DNA of 7,334 nt from Fibrobacter sp. (GTDB lineage Bacteria; Fibrobacterota; Fibrobacteria; Fibrobacterales; Fibrobacteraceae), in assembly GCA_017520105.1 (NCBI GenBank), contig JAFWRL010000053.1, forward strand, positions 1 through 7,334, read 5' to 3'. Shown in pieces: positions 1 through 5,721 of this stretch; position 1 is the first letter of the stretch, and each line of letters opens with the position of its first letter. Below the pieces are notes generated by a model. It was given only the letters and a program-made list of their open reading frames with translations. It was not told the DNA's origin and did not search any database. The translations under genes were made by a program, and so were the position numbers.

Positions 1-9
1 ATCGTGGTA

Positions 10-600
10 CTATCCCGTCAAATAGCGGTCGAGGAACTTCTTGAAGCCGTCAATCTGCTGAATAGTTGCCGGCCCCGTTTCGGCAACGCCCCGCGTTGTG
101 CGCTTCGCGCGGCCCTCGCCGTTTGCGAGTGCCCCGGAACGGCAAAGCTCGTACAAGCTAATCGAAACAGCCTGCCCCAAATTCAAACTCATGAGTCCCG
201 GCACCGGTATTTCGCACTGATATGTGCAAGCGTTCACTTCTTCAAGCGCAAGCCCGCAAGATTCGCGACCGAACACCAGCGCAATCGTTCCATCTTCGGG
301 GAGCATATCAGACAAGTTCTGCACCATCGTATGCTTGATGGAGCTTGCGAAAATGCGGCGGCTGTAAGCAACGGCGCAAGAGCAATCGCCAATCGCATCC
401 TCGAACTTGTGAACGACCTTCGCGTTATCCAGAATGTCGTGGCTATTCGCAGCCGTATGGTAAGATTTGTCCAAGACCTTGTCGCGTTTCGGATAGACAA
501 TATAAAGTTCCGGCAATGCATAGCAATGCATGGCGCGAGCGACAAAACCCACATTGTGCGGGTGTTCCGGTTCAACAAGTACTACTCTAAATTTACGCAT
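10..600 (-). CDS. TrmJ-like tRNA/rRNA 2'-O-methyltransferase (SpoU/TrmH superfamily)
   Basis: A 196-residue SPOUT-fold protein that probably transfers a methyl group from S-adenosylmethionine to a ribose 2'-OH in RNA. All three SpoU motifs are visible. Motif 1 (about residues 6-24) contains LVEPEHPHNVGFVARAM, with Asn16 and the conserved Arg22. Motif 2 is ALVFGRESCGL (about 107-117). Motif 3 is PGLMSLNLGQAVSISLYE (about 134-151), which forms the SAM-binding knot. The VEP.HP.N.G opening resembles TrmJ (Cm32/Um32 of tRNA) more than TrmH or RlmB, but the protein is shorter than E. coli TrmJ and the target RNA is not certain. I chose the ATG at 600. A TTG two codons upstream is possible but less likely, and an AAGAG lies 9 nt before the ATG. 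It is the last gene of the minus-strand run, about 50 nt after the nucleotidyltransferase, with a REP-like repeat between them. The stop codon is inside the window, so the gene is complete. Confidence 0.88.
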   Translation of the reverse strand: MRKFRVVLVEPEHPHNVGFVARAMHCYALPELYIVYPKRDKVLDKSYHTAANSHDILDNAKVVHKFEDAIGDCSCAVAYSRRIFASSIKHTMVQNLSDMLPEDGTIALVFGRESCGLALEEVNACTYQCEIPVPGLMSLNLGQAVSISLYELCRSGALANGEGRAKRTTRGVAETGPATIQQIDGFKKFLDRYLTG

Positions 601-626
601 AATCAAAAACTCTTAAAAAATCTTCC

Positions 627-662
627 TGGATCCTTCACTGCGCTACGCTTGTTCAGGATGAC
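627..662 (-). repeat. REP-like palindromic intergenic repeat overlapping a stop codon
   Basis: Read on the minus strand, this stretch begins GTCATCCTGA and ends GAAGGATCC. The arms ATCCT (655-659) and AGGAT (630-634) enclose a 20-nt loop that contains a smaller GCG/CGC pairing. A run of six T follows on the minus strand (615-620), so the transcript could fold into a weak terminator-like or processing hairpin. I recall a similar consensus (CATCCTGA...GAAGGATC) as a dispersed intergenic repeat in several bacterial genomes, but this window has only one copy. It supplies the last residues and the TGA of the nucleotidyltransferase. Confidence 0.5.
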
Positions 663-1561
663 GCCTCATTGACTACCCACTTGAAACCCTTGCCACGGAT
701 TTCGTTTTCGATGGTCTCGCCAGGGTGGATTTCGGCACCTTTAAAGATTACGGAATGCTTGACTTTTACATCGGCAGGCAAAGCAACACCGGGTTCGACA
801 ACGGCCTCGTTCGGATCATGCCCAAGTTCCTGCAAACGCGCTTCCACAGCAGCCATGAGACCTTCGGGCGAACCCATGTCAATCCAAGTCGCATGCAACT
901 GAGACATATCGACAAACGGCGCACGGCCAGCCGCAATCTCCTGTTTCCAGAATTCACGGATGTCAAACTCGCCGTCGCGGATTCTCGCCAAAGCTTCGTC
1001 GCTGTACCACGAGATTCCGGAGAACGTTGCGGCACGACCTTCTTCGCTTCCGAAACGTCCAGCAACGCCTGCAAGGCAACCATCCGCACCCACGCGGAAC
1101 GTATTCACCTTCGGGAAATCCACAGCGAGCAAAGCCGCCTCACAGCGGTTCGATCCATCCGCCTTCCCCGCCTCGTACGCAGCACGAGCATTCCGCACAA
1201 ACGCGCCCAAGTCAAAATTGCAGTACGCGTCGCCATTCATTATCAAAAGGCCACCTCGATACCCCGCCGCATAAATCCGGCGCAAGGGGCCTGCAGTCCC
1301 AAGGATTTCAGGCGTTTCAACCCAGACTTTTTCAAAGCCAAGGCGTTCGCCTTCACTTACAATCTGGTCTGCCAAATAATGCGCATTCGCGTGCAAGCGA
1401 ACATCGCCAAGCGACTTCGCCCGTTCCATCTGGATTTCAAGAATGCTCTTGTCATAAACGCGAACCAACGGCTTCGGGATTTCGCTAGTCAAGGGCCTTA
1501 GCCTTGTGCCAAGCCCCGCCGCCAAAATCAACACGTTCAATTTATCGTCAGTTCGCGTCAT
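653..1561 (-). CDS. Sugar-phosphate nucleotidyltransferase (MurU/mannose-1-P guanylyltransferase-like)
   Basis: A 302-residue enzyme that probably joins an NTP to a sugar 1-phosphate, giving an NDP-sugar and pyrophosphate. The N-terminal Rossmann-like domain opens with the family signature LAAGLGTRLRPLT (residues 13-25) followed by PKPLV with Lys30. GTAGPLRR (89-95) belongs to the nucleotide/sugar site. NGD (109-111) and WIDMGSPE (226-233) carry the two metal-binding Asp residues, Asp111 and Asp228. TFSGIS (179-184) is shared, from memory, with MurU (MurNAc-1-P uridylyltransferase). Residues about 253-290 look like a short hexapeptide/beta-helix tail, as in GDP-mannose pyrophosphorylase-like proteins. 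The sugar and base cannot be fixed: MurNAc-1-P, heptose-1-P and mannose-1-P are all possible. The ATG at 1561 sits 13 nt after the fabZ stop, with AAGG 7 nt upstream of it, so it is in the fabZ transcription unit. Its last codons come from an intergenic repeat. Confidence 0.85.
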   Translation of the reverse strand: MTRTDDKLNVLILAAGLGTRLRPLTSEIPKPLVRVYDKSILEIQMERAKSLGDVRLHANAHYLADQIVSEGERLGFEKVWVETPEILGTAGPLRRIYAAGYRGGLLIMNGDAYCNFDLGAFVRNARAAYEAGKADGSNRCEAALLAVDFPKVNTFRVGADGCLAGVAGRFGSEEGRAATFSGISWYSDEALARIRDGEFDIREFWKQEIAAGRAPFVDMSQLHATWIDMGSPEGLMAAVEARLQELGHDPNEAVVEPGVALPADVKVKHSVIFKGAEIHPGETIENEIRGKGFKWVVNEASS

Positions 1562-1574
1562 AACACAGCCTTAA

Positions 1575-2012
1575 TTATACCATCGCAGCGCTAAAGCTTG
1601 CGTTGCAAATCAGCGTTTCGCCCTGCCAGATTTCGCCAGTGTACTTATAAATGCCATGGCGAGCCATTACAAGCGTCGCCTTGAGCGTCAAGTCCTGCGG
1701 CGGAATGACCGGAGCGCGGAAGCGGCAGCTTTCGACACCCATGAAAGCCGGACGCTTGCCTTCAACATCGGCCTTCTTCGCAATCATCGTCAAGAGCGTT
1801 GCCGCTTGAGCCATGGATTCAATCTGAATCACGCCCGGAAGCACAGGATTGTTCGGGAAATGTCCATCAAAGAACTTTTCCTTGCCCGTCACGTGCCAAA
1901 CAGCAACGATTGACGGCTGGTCACCTTCGGTGATTTCCTGAATTTCGTCCACGAAAGCAAACGGAGCCTTCTGAGGGAGGAGGGCATGTACTTGTTCTTC
2001 ATTGTAAAGCAT
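1575..2012 (-). CDS. fabZ: 3-hydroxyacyl-[ACP] dehydratase FabZ
   Basis: A 145-residue single hot-dog domain enzyme, the usual FabZ length. It dehydrates 3-hydroxyacyl-ACP to trans-2-enoyl-ACP in the elongation cycle of type II fatty acid synthesis in the cytoplasm. Residues 12-23 (LPQKAPFAFVDE) match the FabZ start LPH..PF..VD. The catalytic segment HFPNNPVLPGVIQIESMAQA (51-70) contains His51 and Glu65, 14 residues apart as in characterised FabZ. The ATG at 2012 overlaps the end of lpxC by 14 nt, and AAAAGG lies 9 nt upstream inside lpxC, so translation is probably coupled. FabZ uses the same 3-hydroxyacyl-ACP pool that feeds lipid A, which explains the pairing with lpxC. In Bacteroidetes the two domains are often one polypeptide. 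Here they are separate and in different frames. FabA is unlikely given the length and motif. Confidence 0.95.
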   Translation of the reverse strand: MLYNEEQVHALLPQKAPFAFVDEIQEITEGDQPSIVAVWHVTGKEKFFDGHFPNNPVLPGVIQIESMAQAATLLTMIAKKADVEGKRPAFMGVESCRFRAPVIPPQDLTLKATLVMARHGIYKYTGEIWQGETLICNASFSAAMV

Positions 2013-2928
2013 AGGGCAATACCTTTTCTAAGATTGTTCTGTGGCTTAAATGACCACCGTTGATGATTTCCAGACGAACTTTCGGGAGCTTGGGCTTCAT
2101 AAAGCAAAGGTCTCCCAACAGATCGAGGATTTTATGACGAGCAGGTTCGTCGGCAACTCTAAAGGGTGCATTCGCCACCTCAGAATTATCGAGCAAAAGC
2201 CCACAGGATTCATCCACCCCGCCAAGCAAACCGGCCTTGCGGGCTTCGTCAAATTCGTTTTTCAAGATGAAAGTTCTCGCAGCAAAAACGTTATACAAGT
2301 CTTCAGCCGAATAAATGGAAACATTCGCCGCCGACCTAAAGACGCAACCGTTTTCGTTTCGCTCTAGGATGTATTCCACTTCGAACGCTTCGCTCGGCGT
2401 AATTTTAACGGAACCATAAGGTTTTTGCGCCTGCACAGTGTCCGCGACATCCGTACGGAACAAATCCCATGCCGCATGTACCGGAGCATCATAAAAAGCA
2501 AGTTCTTCAGGCACTCCCACATTCCTGCGAAGTGTGCTAAAAAACGGAAGCGCACTCCCATCCATCAGCGGAACTTCAGCCACTTTGCCCTGATCAACCT
2601 CTCCGTTGCACGCGACATCGACCACAAAACGGCGAGTCGGCCACATCAAAAAAACAGGCGCAAGGTGTTCCGGCGAAGCAAGCTTTAACGCATGAGCACC
2701 TTCGACAGATTCATAAATTGCCGTACGGGCCACGCTAAATTTCAAATCCGTGAAGCACTTTATACAATCGGTACTGTAAAAAGAACGACCGCCCACGCGC
2801 CATTCGACACGAGGTTCCAGTTGTGGATTGTACTCCTGGACTTCAATTTTTACGCTCGCCCTGCCGAATGACAAAGACGCAGAACTAAATTCCCACTCAT
2901 GCGGGCTTTTACGAGAATCTTTCTTCAT
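1999..2928 (-). CDS. lpxC: UDP-3-O-acyl-N-acetylglucosamine deacetylase LpxC
   Basis: A 309-residue zinc deacetylase catalysing the committed step of lipid A synthesis, removal of acetate from UDP-3-O-(3-hydroxyacyl)-GlcNAc. The sequence is diverged but the active site is intact. SPEHL (85-89) supplies Glu87 (general base) and the zinc ligand His88. MDGSALPF (122-129) is the DGSA.PF motif, and AARTF (216-220) is the ARTF motif. RHKILDLLGDL (264-274) supplies zinc ligands His265 and Asp269, with Lys266 and Asp273 matching the conserved neighbours. GGHLSHRTIL (291-300) supplies the catalytic His293. Length is close to E. coli LpxC (about 305). The ATG at 2928 is the best start because the LpxC fold begins near residue 12, but no Shine-Dalgarno is visible before it. 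It opens a unit of lpxC, fabZ, nucleotidyltransferase and methyltransferase, downstream of a 190-base repeat-rich gap after lpxD. Confidence 0.95.
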   Translation of the reverse strand: MKKDSRKSPHEWEFSSASLSFGRASVKIEVQEYNPQLEPRVEWRVGGRSFYSTDCIKCFTDLKFSVARTAIYESVEGAHALKLASPEHLAPVFLMWPTRRFVVDVACNGEVDQGKVAEVPLMDGSALPFFSTLRRNVGVPEELAFYDAPVHAAWDLFRTDVADTVQAQKPYGSVKITPSEAFEVEYILERNENGCVFRSAANVSIYSAEDLYNVFAARTFILKNEFDEARKAGLLGGVDESCGLLLDNSEVANAPFRVADEPARHKILDLLGDLCFMKPKLPKVRLEIINGGHLSHRTILEKVLPYALQ

Positions 2929-3118
2929 TTAGATAACGGGAATTTATAAAAATATTGCACTCTTGAAAGTTAAGAACTTAGAACTTAGAGCATGTTAAGC
3001 TATGGGCGCGGACCTTACGGTCCTTTGAGCTATGGGCTATGGGCATAAAACAATATTTTTAAAGTCCAAAGCGTAGCGTCCCCATAGCGAGTTTACGAGC
3101 GACCCCATACCCCACACC
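2929..3118. other. 190-base intergenic region between lpxD and lpxC, rich in short repeats
   Basis: I see no convincing gene here. The region holds a heptamer AACTTAG twice in tandem (2975-2988, CTAAGTT on the coding strand). It also has GCTATGGG at 2999-3006 and again at 3029-3036, the latter continuing into an adjacent CTATGGGC. Their complement CCCATAGC is at 3081-3088, CCCCATA occurs at 3080 and 3103, and a perfect 5-bp hairpin is at 3010-3023. For the minus strand, the AT-rich stretch 2941-2958 just before lpxC contains TATAAA (2943-2948) and could be a -10 element, but no well-spaced -35 is clear. There is no classic terminator with a T-run after lpxD. Confidence 0.6.
2998..3031 (-). 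repeat. Hairpin-bearing intergenic repeat, copy A
   Basis: Read on the minus strand, this unit runs from AGCTCAAAG, through a hairpin with arms GGACC and GGTCC and loop GTAA, to GCGCCCATAGCT. It closely matches the unit at 7222-7253 on the plus strand, where the hairpin arms are GCACC and GGTGC. The flanks are nearly identical while the stem differs by a paired change. The direct evidence is alignment of the two copies by eye, and I infer that they belong to a dispersed repeat family. Confidence 0.6.
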
Positions 3119-4138
3119 CTACCGCTTTCCCATCATGCGGAGTTTCACGACGGAACGGCGCCAGACGTCAATTTCTTCGGCCGGGTAGCCTGCGTAAACC
3201 TTGCCTGCCTTGAGACTCTTGGTCACGCCCGCCTTGGCTGCGACTTTCACGTCCTTGCCAATCGTCAAATGCCCTGCCGACTGTACGCCACCAGCAAATT
3301 CAACATTGTCTTCCATCACAACGGAACCCGCCACGCCAGACTGCGACGCCATGAAAATATTGTTTCCAAGCACGCAGTTGTGGGCTATTTGAACAAACGT
3401 ATCAAAATGACAATCATCGCCAATCACCGTTGGCGAAACAAAGCCTGTTGCGACAACGTCATTGGCGCTAAAGCAACAGCGGTTCCCGATGCGGACGCCC
3501 GCCAAATGCGGCACCATCCGACGTTTGCCTTCGTACTCGTAAAATCCGAAGCCGCGCGGGCCAATCACCGCCCCCGCCTGGAACACGCAATCTTCGCCAA
3601 TCGTCACACGCGGATAGACAGTCACATTGGCTTCAAGGACTGTCCCTGCACCAATCGTAGCGCCTTTCATCACAACGCAACCCGGCCCAACGATAACGTT
3701 CTCGCCAACAACTCCTTCGACAACCGCCGAAGCGTGGACTTGCGCCGTTGCCGCAATCTTCGTCGGTTCAAAAACTTCACGACGTTCCACAAACTCTTTC
3801 ATGAACGTCACCATCGCATGGTACGGATTTTCGACTGGGCATACATAACGCACATTCGGCAAAAGTTCTGAACGACCGCCAACGCAATATTTTTCGTACA
3901 AACTCGGGACGAAAAGCAACCCCGCCGTAACACCAGCAAAAGCGCTAGCACTCACGCCGCCCGCATTCCCGGCAAGCCCCGTTTCAGTCCTGGCATCGCC
4001 CGTCCAAAACGAGACATCGTGCGGTCCCGCCTTGTCCAACGAAGAAAATCCAGTCAATTCAAAATTCAAAACGCCCTCATCCGAAGGCATTTTTAAGTTC
4101 ATTTGTTTTAAAACTTCCGATAAAGGAACCGAAAGCAT
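3119..4138 (-). CDS. lpxD: UDP-3-O-(3-hydroxyacyl)glucosamine N-acyltransferase LpxD
   Basis: A 339-residue trimeric left-handed beta-helix acyltransferase. It adds a 3-hydroxyacyl chain from ACP to the 2-amine of UDP-3-O-acyl-glucosamine, the step after LpxC. The N-terminal uridine-binding domain (about 1-115) includes LTGFSSLDKAGPHDVSFW, and hexapeptide repeats fill about 125-310. IGPRGFGF (192-199) matches the LpxD IGPDGFGF motif. QIAHN holds the catalytic His253, AGH holds His290, and the helical tail begins at YAGYPAEE. The family's N..IDRG segment is replaced by ANDVVATGF (about 225-233), so this is a diverged copy. I place the start at the ATG ending at 4138, because GGAGG at 4143-4147 has a workable 4-nt spacing there. 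The adjacent ATG at 4141 is nearly as likely, and a TTG at 4171 is not. Start and Shine-Dalgarno both lie within the end of the lipid kinase gene, so the two are translationally coupled. Confidence 0.92.
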   Translation of the reverse strand: MLSVPLSEVLKQMNLKMPSDEGVLNFELTGFSSLDKAGPHDVSFWTGDARTETGLAGNAGGVSASAFAGVTAGLLFVPSLYEKYCVGGRSELLPNVRYVCPVENPYHAMVTFMKEFVERREVFEPTKIAATAQVHASAVVEGVVGENVIVGPGCVVMKGATIGAGTVLEANVTVYPRVTIGEDCVFQAGAVIGPRGFGFYEYEGKRRMVPHLAGVRIGNRCCFSANDVVATGFVSPTVIGDDCHFDTFVQIAHNCVLGNNIFMASQSGVAGSVVMEDNVEFAGGVQSAGHLTIGKDVKVAAKAGVTKSLKAGKVYAGYPAEEIDVWRRSVVKLRMMGKR

Positions 4139-5103
4139 CATTCCTCCAACGAGAGCATACGCACTTGGCAAGCAAACTGGATTGTAACGCGATTGCCCAA
4201 TTTTCCGCTTAAATCTTCTCCATCCAGTTGAATAAATTCATTGTCCGCAAGATCAAGCGTTAATGACCGAACTTTCCGGGACTTAAGCAAATACTTTTTG
4301 AGGAAGAAGCCCACAACCGGAATATTTCCCACCGCAATCGCAAGCAAAAAATTCAACATATTCGGCACACAGACAACTTCCAAATAGCCATCCGCCATAT
4401 CCGACTTGAAAAATGGATTTGCGCCACTGGCAAAGCTCGGAATATTGCCGACAATGACAGTCGTATGCCCTGTCAAGTCAACATTTTCCTTAACCTTCGG
4501 CGTATTTTCAATCATCGAAAGCCAACCGCTTTTCAAATGGTAAGCTCTGTCGGCAAAAAAACGTTTAACATAATGGAGTTTATTCGCAACCACGGAATTT
4601 GACGAAATAACACCTGATGCGCGGTCCTGATTAAAATCATGTGCGATACGAGCATCAATGCCCGCCGAAAAATAGTTCGCAAGAGCGTACTTGCCATTGA
4701 CCGTCCAAATATCAAACGGCCTTGATTTTGCCATCAAAAGCCTACGTACAAGATAAAGCAAGCCCTTATCGACAAACGGCTTATACAGGCCAAGCACACG
4801 AGCAAGGTCGTTACCCGTTCCCAAAGGAATCAATCCAATTTGGACTTTATCCGCAAATTCCGATGTCAGCATAATGGAAAGAACAGACGAAACCGTTCCA
4901 TCGCCACCGACCGCCACAAGCGTTTCAGTCGAAGCAATGGCATCCCTAATTTGCTCTTCCATTCCCTCTTTCCGCGTAAATTCGGACTTCCATTCATCAG
5001 CCTTGAAATTCATGGATTCCATGATTTCAGGCAGGAAATTATGAATAACCTTACCTTGACCACCACCACTCACCGGATTAATGAGGAAAAAGAACTTATA
5101 CAT
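4138..5103 (-). CDS. Diacylglycerol kinase-family lipid kinase
   Basis: A 321-residue soluble-type lipid kinase that probably phosphorylates diacylglycerol to phosphatidic acid with ATP at the inner membrane face. The catalytic domain starts at once with FFLINPVSGGGQG (5-17). VAVGGDGT (63-70) is the nucleotide-binding GGDGT loop and IPLGTGNDLAR (92-102) is the GTGND motif. LDGED (293-297) occupies the place of the conserved DGE near the active site. NYFSAGIDARIAHDF (143-157) followed by NKLHY (174-178) resembles, from memory, the accessory domain of eukaryotic-type diacylglycerol kinases more than YegS or DgkB. There is no signal peptide. Residues 247-271 are hydrophobic and may touch the membrane. 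The ATG at 5103 overlaps the previous gene by 8 nt (ATGTATAA) and the stop meets the lpxD start. The neighbours suggest an envelope lipid role. The exact substrate (diacylglycerol, a ceramide-like lipid or another) cannot be read from sequence. Confidence 0.88.
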   Translation of the reverse strand: MYKFFFLINPVSGGGQGKVIHNFLPEIMESMNFKADEWKSEFTRKEGMEEQIRDAIASTETLVAVGGDGTVSSVLSIMLTSEFADKVQIGLIPLGTGNDLARVLGLYKPFVDKGLLYLVRRLLMAKSRPFDIWTVNGKYALANYFSAGIDARIAHDFNQDRASGVISSNSVVANKLHYVKRFFADRAYHLKSGWLSMIENTPKVKENVDLTGHTTVIVGNIPSFASGANPFFKSDMADGYLEVVCVPNMLNFLLAIAVGNIPVVGFFLKKYLLKSRKVRSLTLDLADNEFIQLDGEDLSGKLGNRVTIQFACQVRMLSLEE

Positions 5104-5611
5104 TTTTTAGAAGTTCATCCTTTGCGTCAAGGTAATGCTCCACGCCAGTTTTTACTTTCTTTATTTCATCGGTTGTCAAAGGTCTAATAATTTGCGCAGG
5201 CGAACCCATCACCAAAGACCCTTCTGGGAAATTTTTCCCAGCGGTCACCAGCGCTCCCGCCCCGATAATGCAATTTTTCATGACCAAGGCACCGTCCATG
5301 ATGACCGCGCCCATGCCCACAAGAACATTGTCCTCGATTGTACAGCCATGCAGTACCGCACCATGACCGACAGTCACCTCGTCGCCAATACTGACGCCGA
5401 CACCCGTCGAAACATGAATGCACACATTATCCTGAATGTTCGTACGCTTGCCGATTTTAATTTCAGCCAAATCTCCACGCAACACAGCATTGTAGAACAC
5501 CGACGAATCATCACCGATGCTCACATCGCCCACCAGGCAAGCGCCTTCAGCCAAAAAGACTCTTTCGCCAACCTGGGGCTGCTTACCTTTATAACGAATC
5601 AAGGAACCCAT
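5096..5611 (-). CDS. Gamma-carbonic anhydrase-like hexapeptide protein (CamH/YrdA type)
   Basis: A 171-residue left-handed beta-helix protein of the gamma-carbonic anhydrase family, expected to be a trimer with metal bound between subunits. GDVSIGDDSSVFYNAVLRGD (28-47) and IGKRTNIQDN (53-62) are family signatures. His66, His83 and His88 fit the three metal ligands, with the last two five residues apart as in Cam. GSPAQIIRPLT (136-146) and a C-terminal helix close the protein. It lacks the acidic proton-shuttle loop of the Methanosarcina enzyme Cam, as do YrdA and PaaY, so carbonic anhydrase activity is uncertain and the cellular role is unknown. The ATG at 5611 has no Shine-Dalgarno: its leader is A/T only for about 20 nt, and an 18-bp palindrome ends 3 nt before it. 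The stop overlaps the lipid kinase start by 8 nt, making this the first gene of the minus-strand unit. Confidence 0.87.
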   Translation of the reverse strand: MGSLIRYKGKQPQVGERVFLAEGACLVGDVSIGDDSSVFYNAVLRGDLAEIKIGKRTNIQDNVCIHVSTGVGVSIGDEVTVGHGAVLHGCTIEDNVLVGMGAVIMDGALVMKNCIIGAGALVTAGKNFPEGSLVMGSPAQIIRPLTTDEIKKVKTGVEHYLDAKDELLKNV

Positions 5612-5614
5612 ATT

Positions 5615-5632
5615 TTTAATTTATAAATTAAA
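5615..5632. promoter_or_regulatory. Perfect 18-bp AT palindrome in the divergent promoter region
   Basis: TTTAATTTATAAATTAAA reads the same on both strands and ends 3 bases before the carbonic anhydrase-like start codon. It contains TATAAA on either strand and could be a promoter -10 region, an operator, or simply AT-rich DNA. The position between divergent genes favours a regulatory role, which remains inferred. Confidence 0.35.
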
Positions 5633-5634
5633 TA

Positions 5635-5685
5635 GATTCACGAAAAACAACATTGAATAAAAAGCGTTGTTTTAACGATAGAATC
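5635..5685. promoter_or_regulatory. 51-bp imperfect dyad in the 5' region of the aldehyde dehydrogenase gene
   Basis: The outer arms GATTC (5635-5639) and GAATC (5681-5685), a CG/CG step (5641-5642 with 5676-5677), and the inner arms AAAACAAC (5644-5651) and GTTGTTTT (5666-5673) surround a 14-base loop. A -10-like TAGAAT (5679-5684) lies in the right arm. It could be an operator for the dehydrogenase or a hairpin in its leader. No function is demonstrated by the sequence alone. Confidence 0.35.
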
Positions 5686-5721
5686 TCTACTTTTCAAAGG
5701 ATAAGTTCTATCTTACATCAT

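Noticed and set aside
4..672. Plus-strand open frame (222 codons) opposite the TrmJ-like gene
   Set aside because: The opposite strand encodes all three SpoU motifs. This frame runs through the repeat at 627-662 and shows no domain.
725..1501. Long plus-strand open frame (258 codons) opposite the nucleotidyltransferase gene
   Set aside because: It is fully antisense to a gene with clear catalytic motifs, its translation shows no recognisable domain, and its composition is that of a mirrored coding frame.
2975..2988. Tandem AACTTAG heptamers considered as iterons or a CRISPR remnant
   Set aside because: Two copies with no spacer structure and no replication or cas gene nearby are too little to support either.
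3269..3871. Plus-strand open frame (200 codons) opposite lpxD
   Set aside because: It is antisense to the hexapeptide repeats of LpxD. The periodic sequence of the real gene keeps the mirrored frame open.
4139..4171. TTG start for lpxD giving a 350-residue protein
   Set aside because: The strong GGAGG site and two ATG codons lie just downstream, and the LpxD fold begins at the residues after those ATGs.
5653..5721. TTG-initiated 23-residue extension of the aldehyde dehydrogenase
   Set aside because: The extra residues do not resemble ALDH3 N-termini, the TTG lies in the loop of the dyad, and the ATG at 5722 gives the family's usual start.
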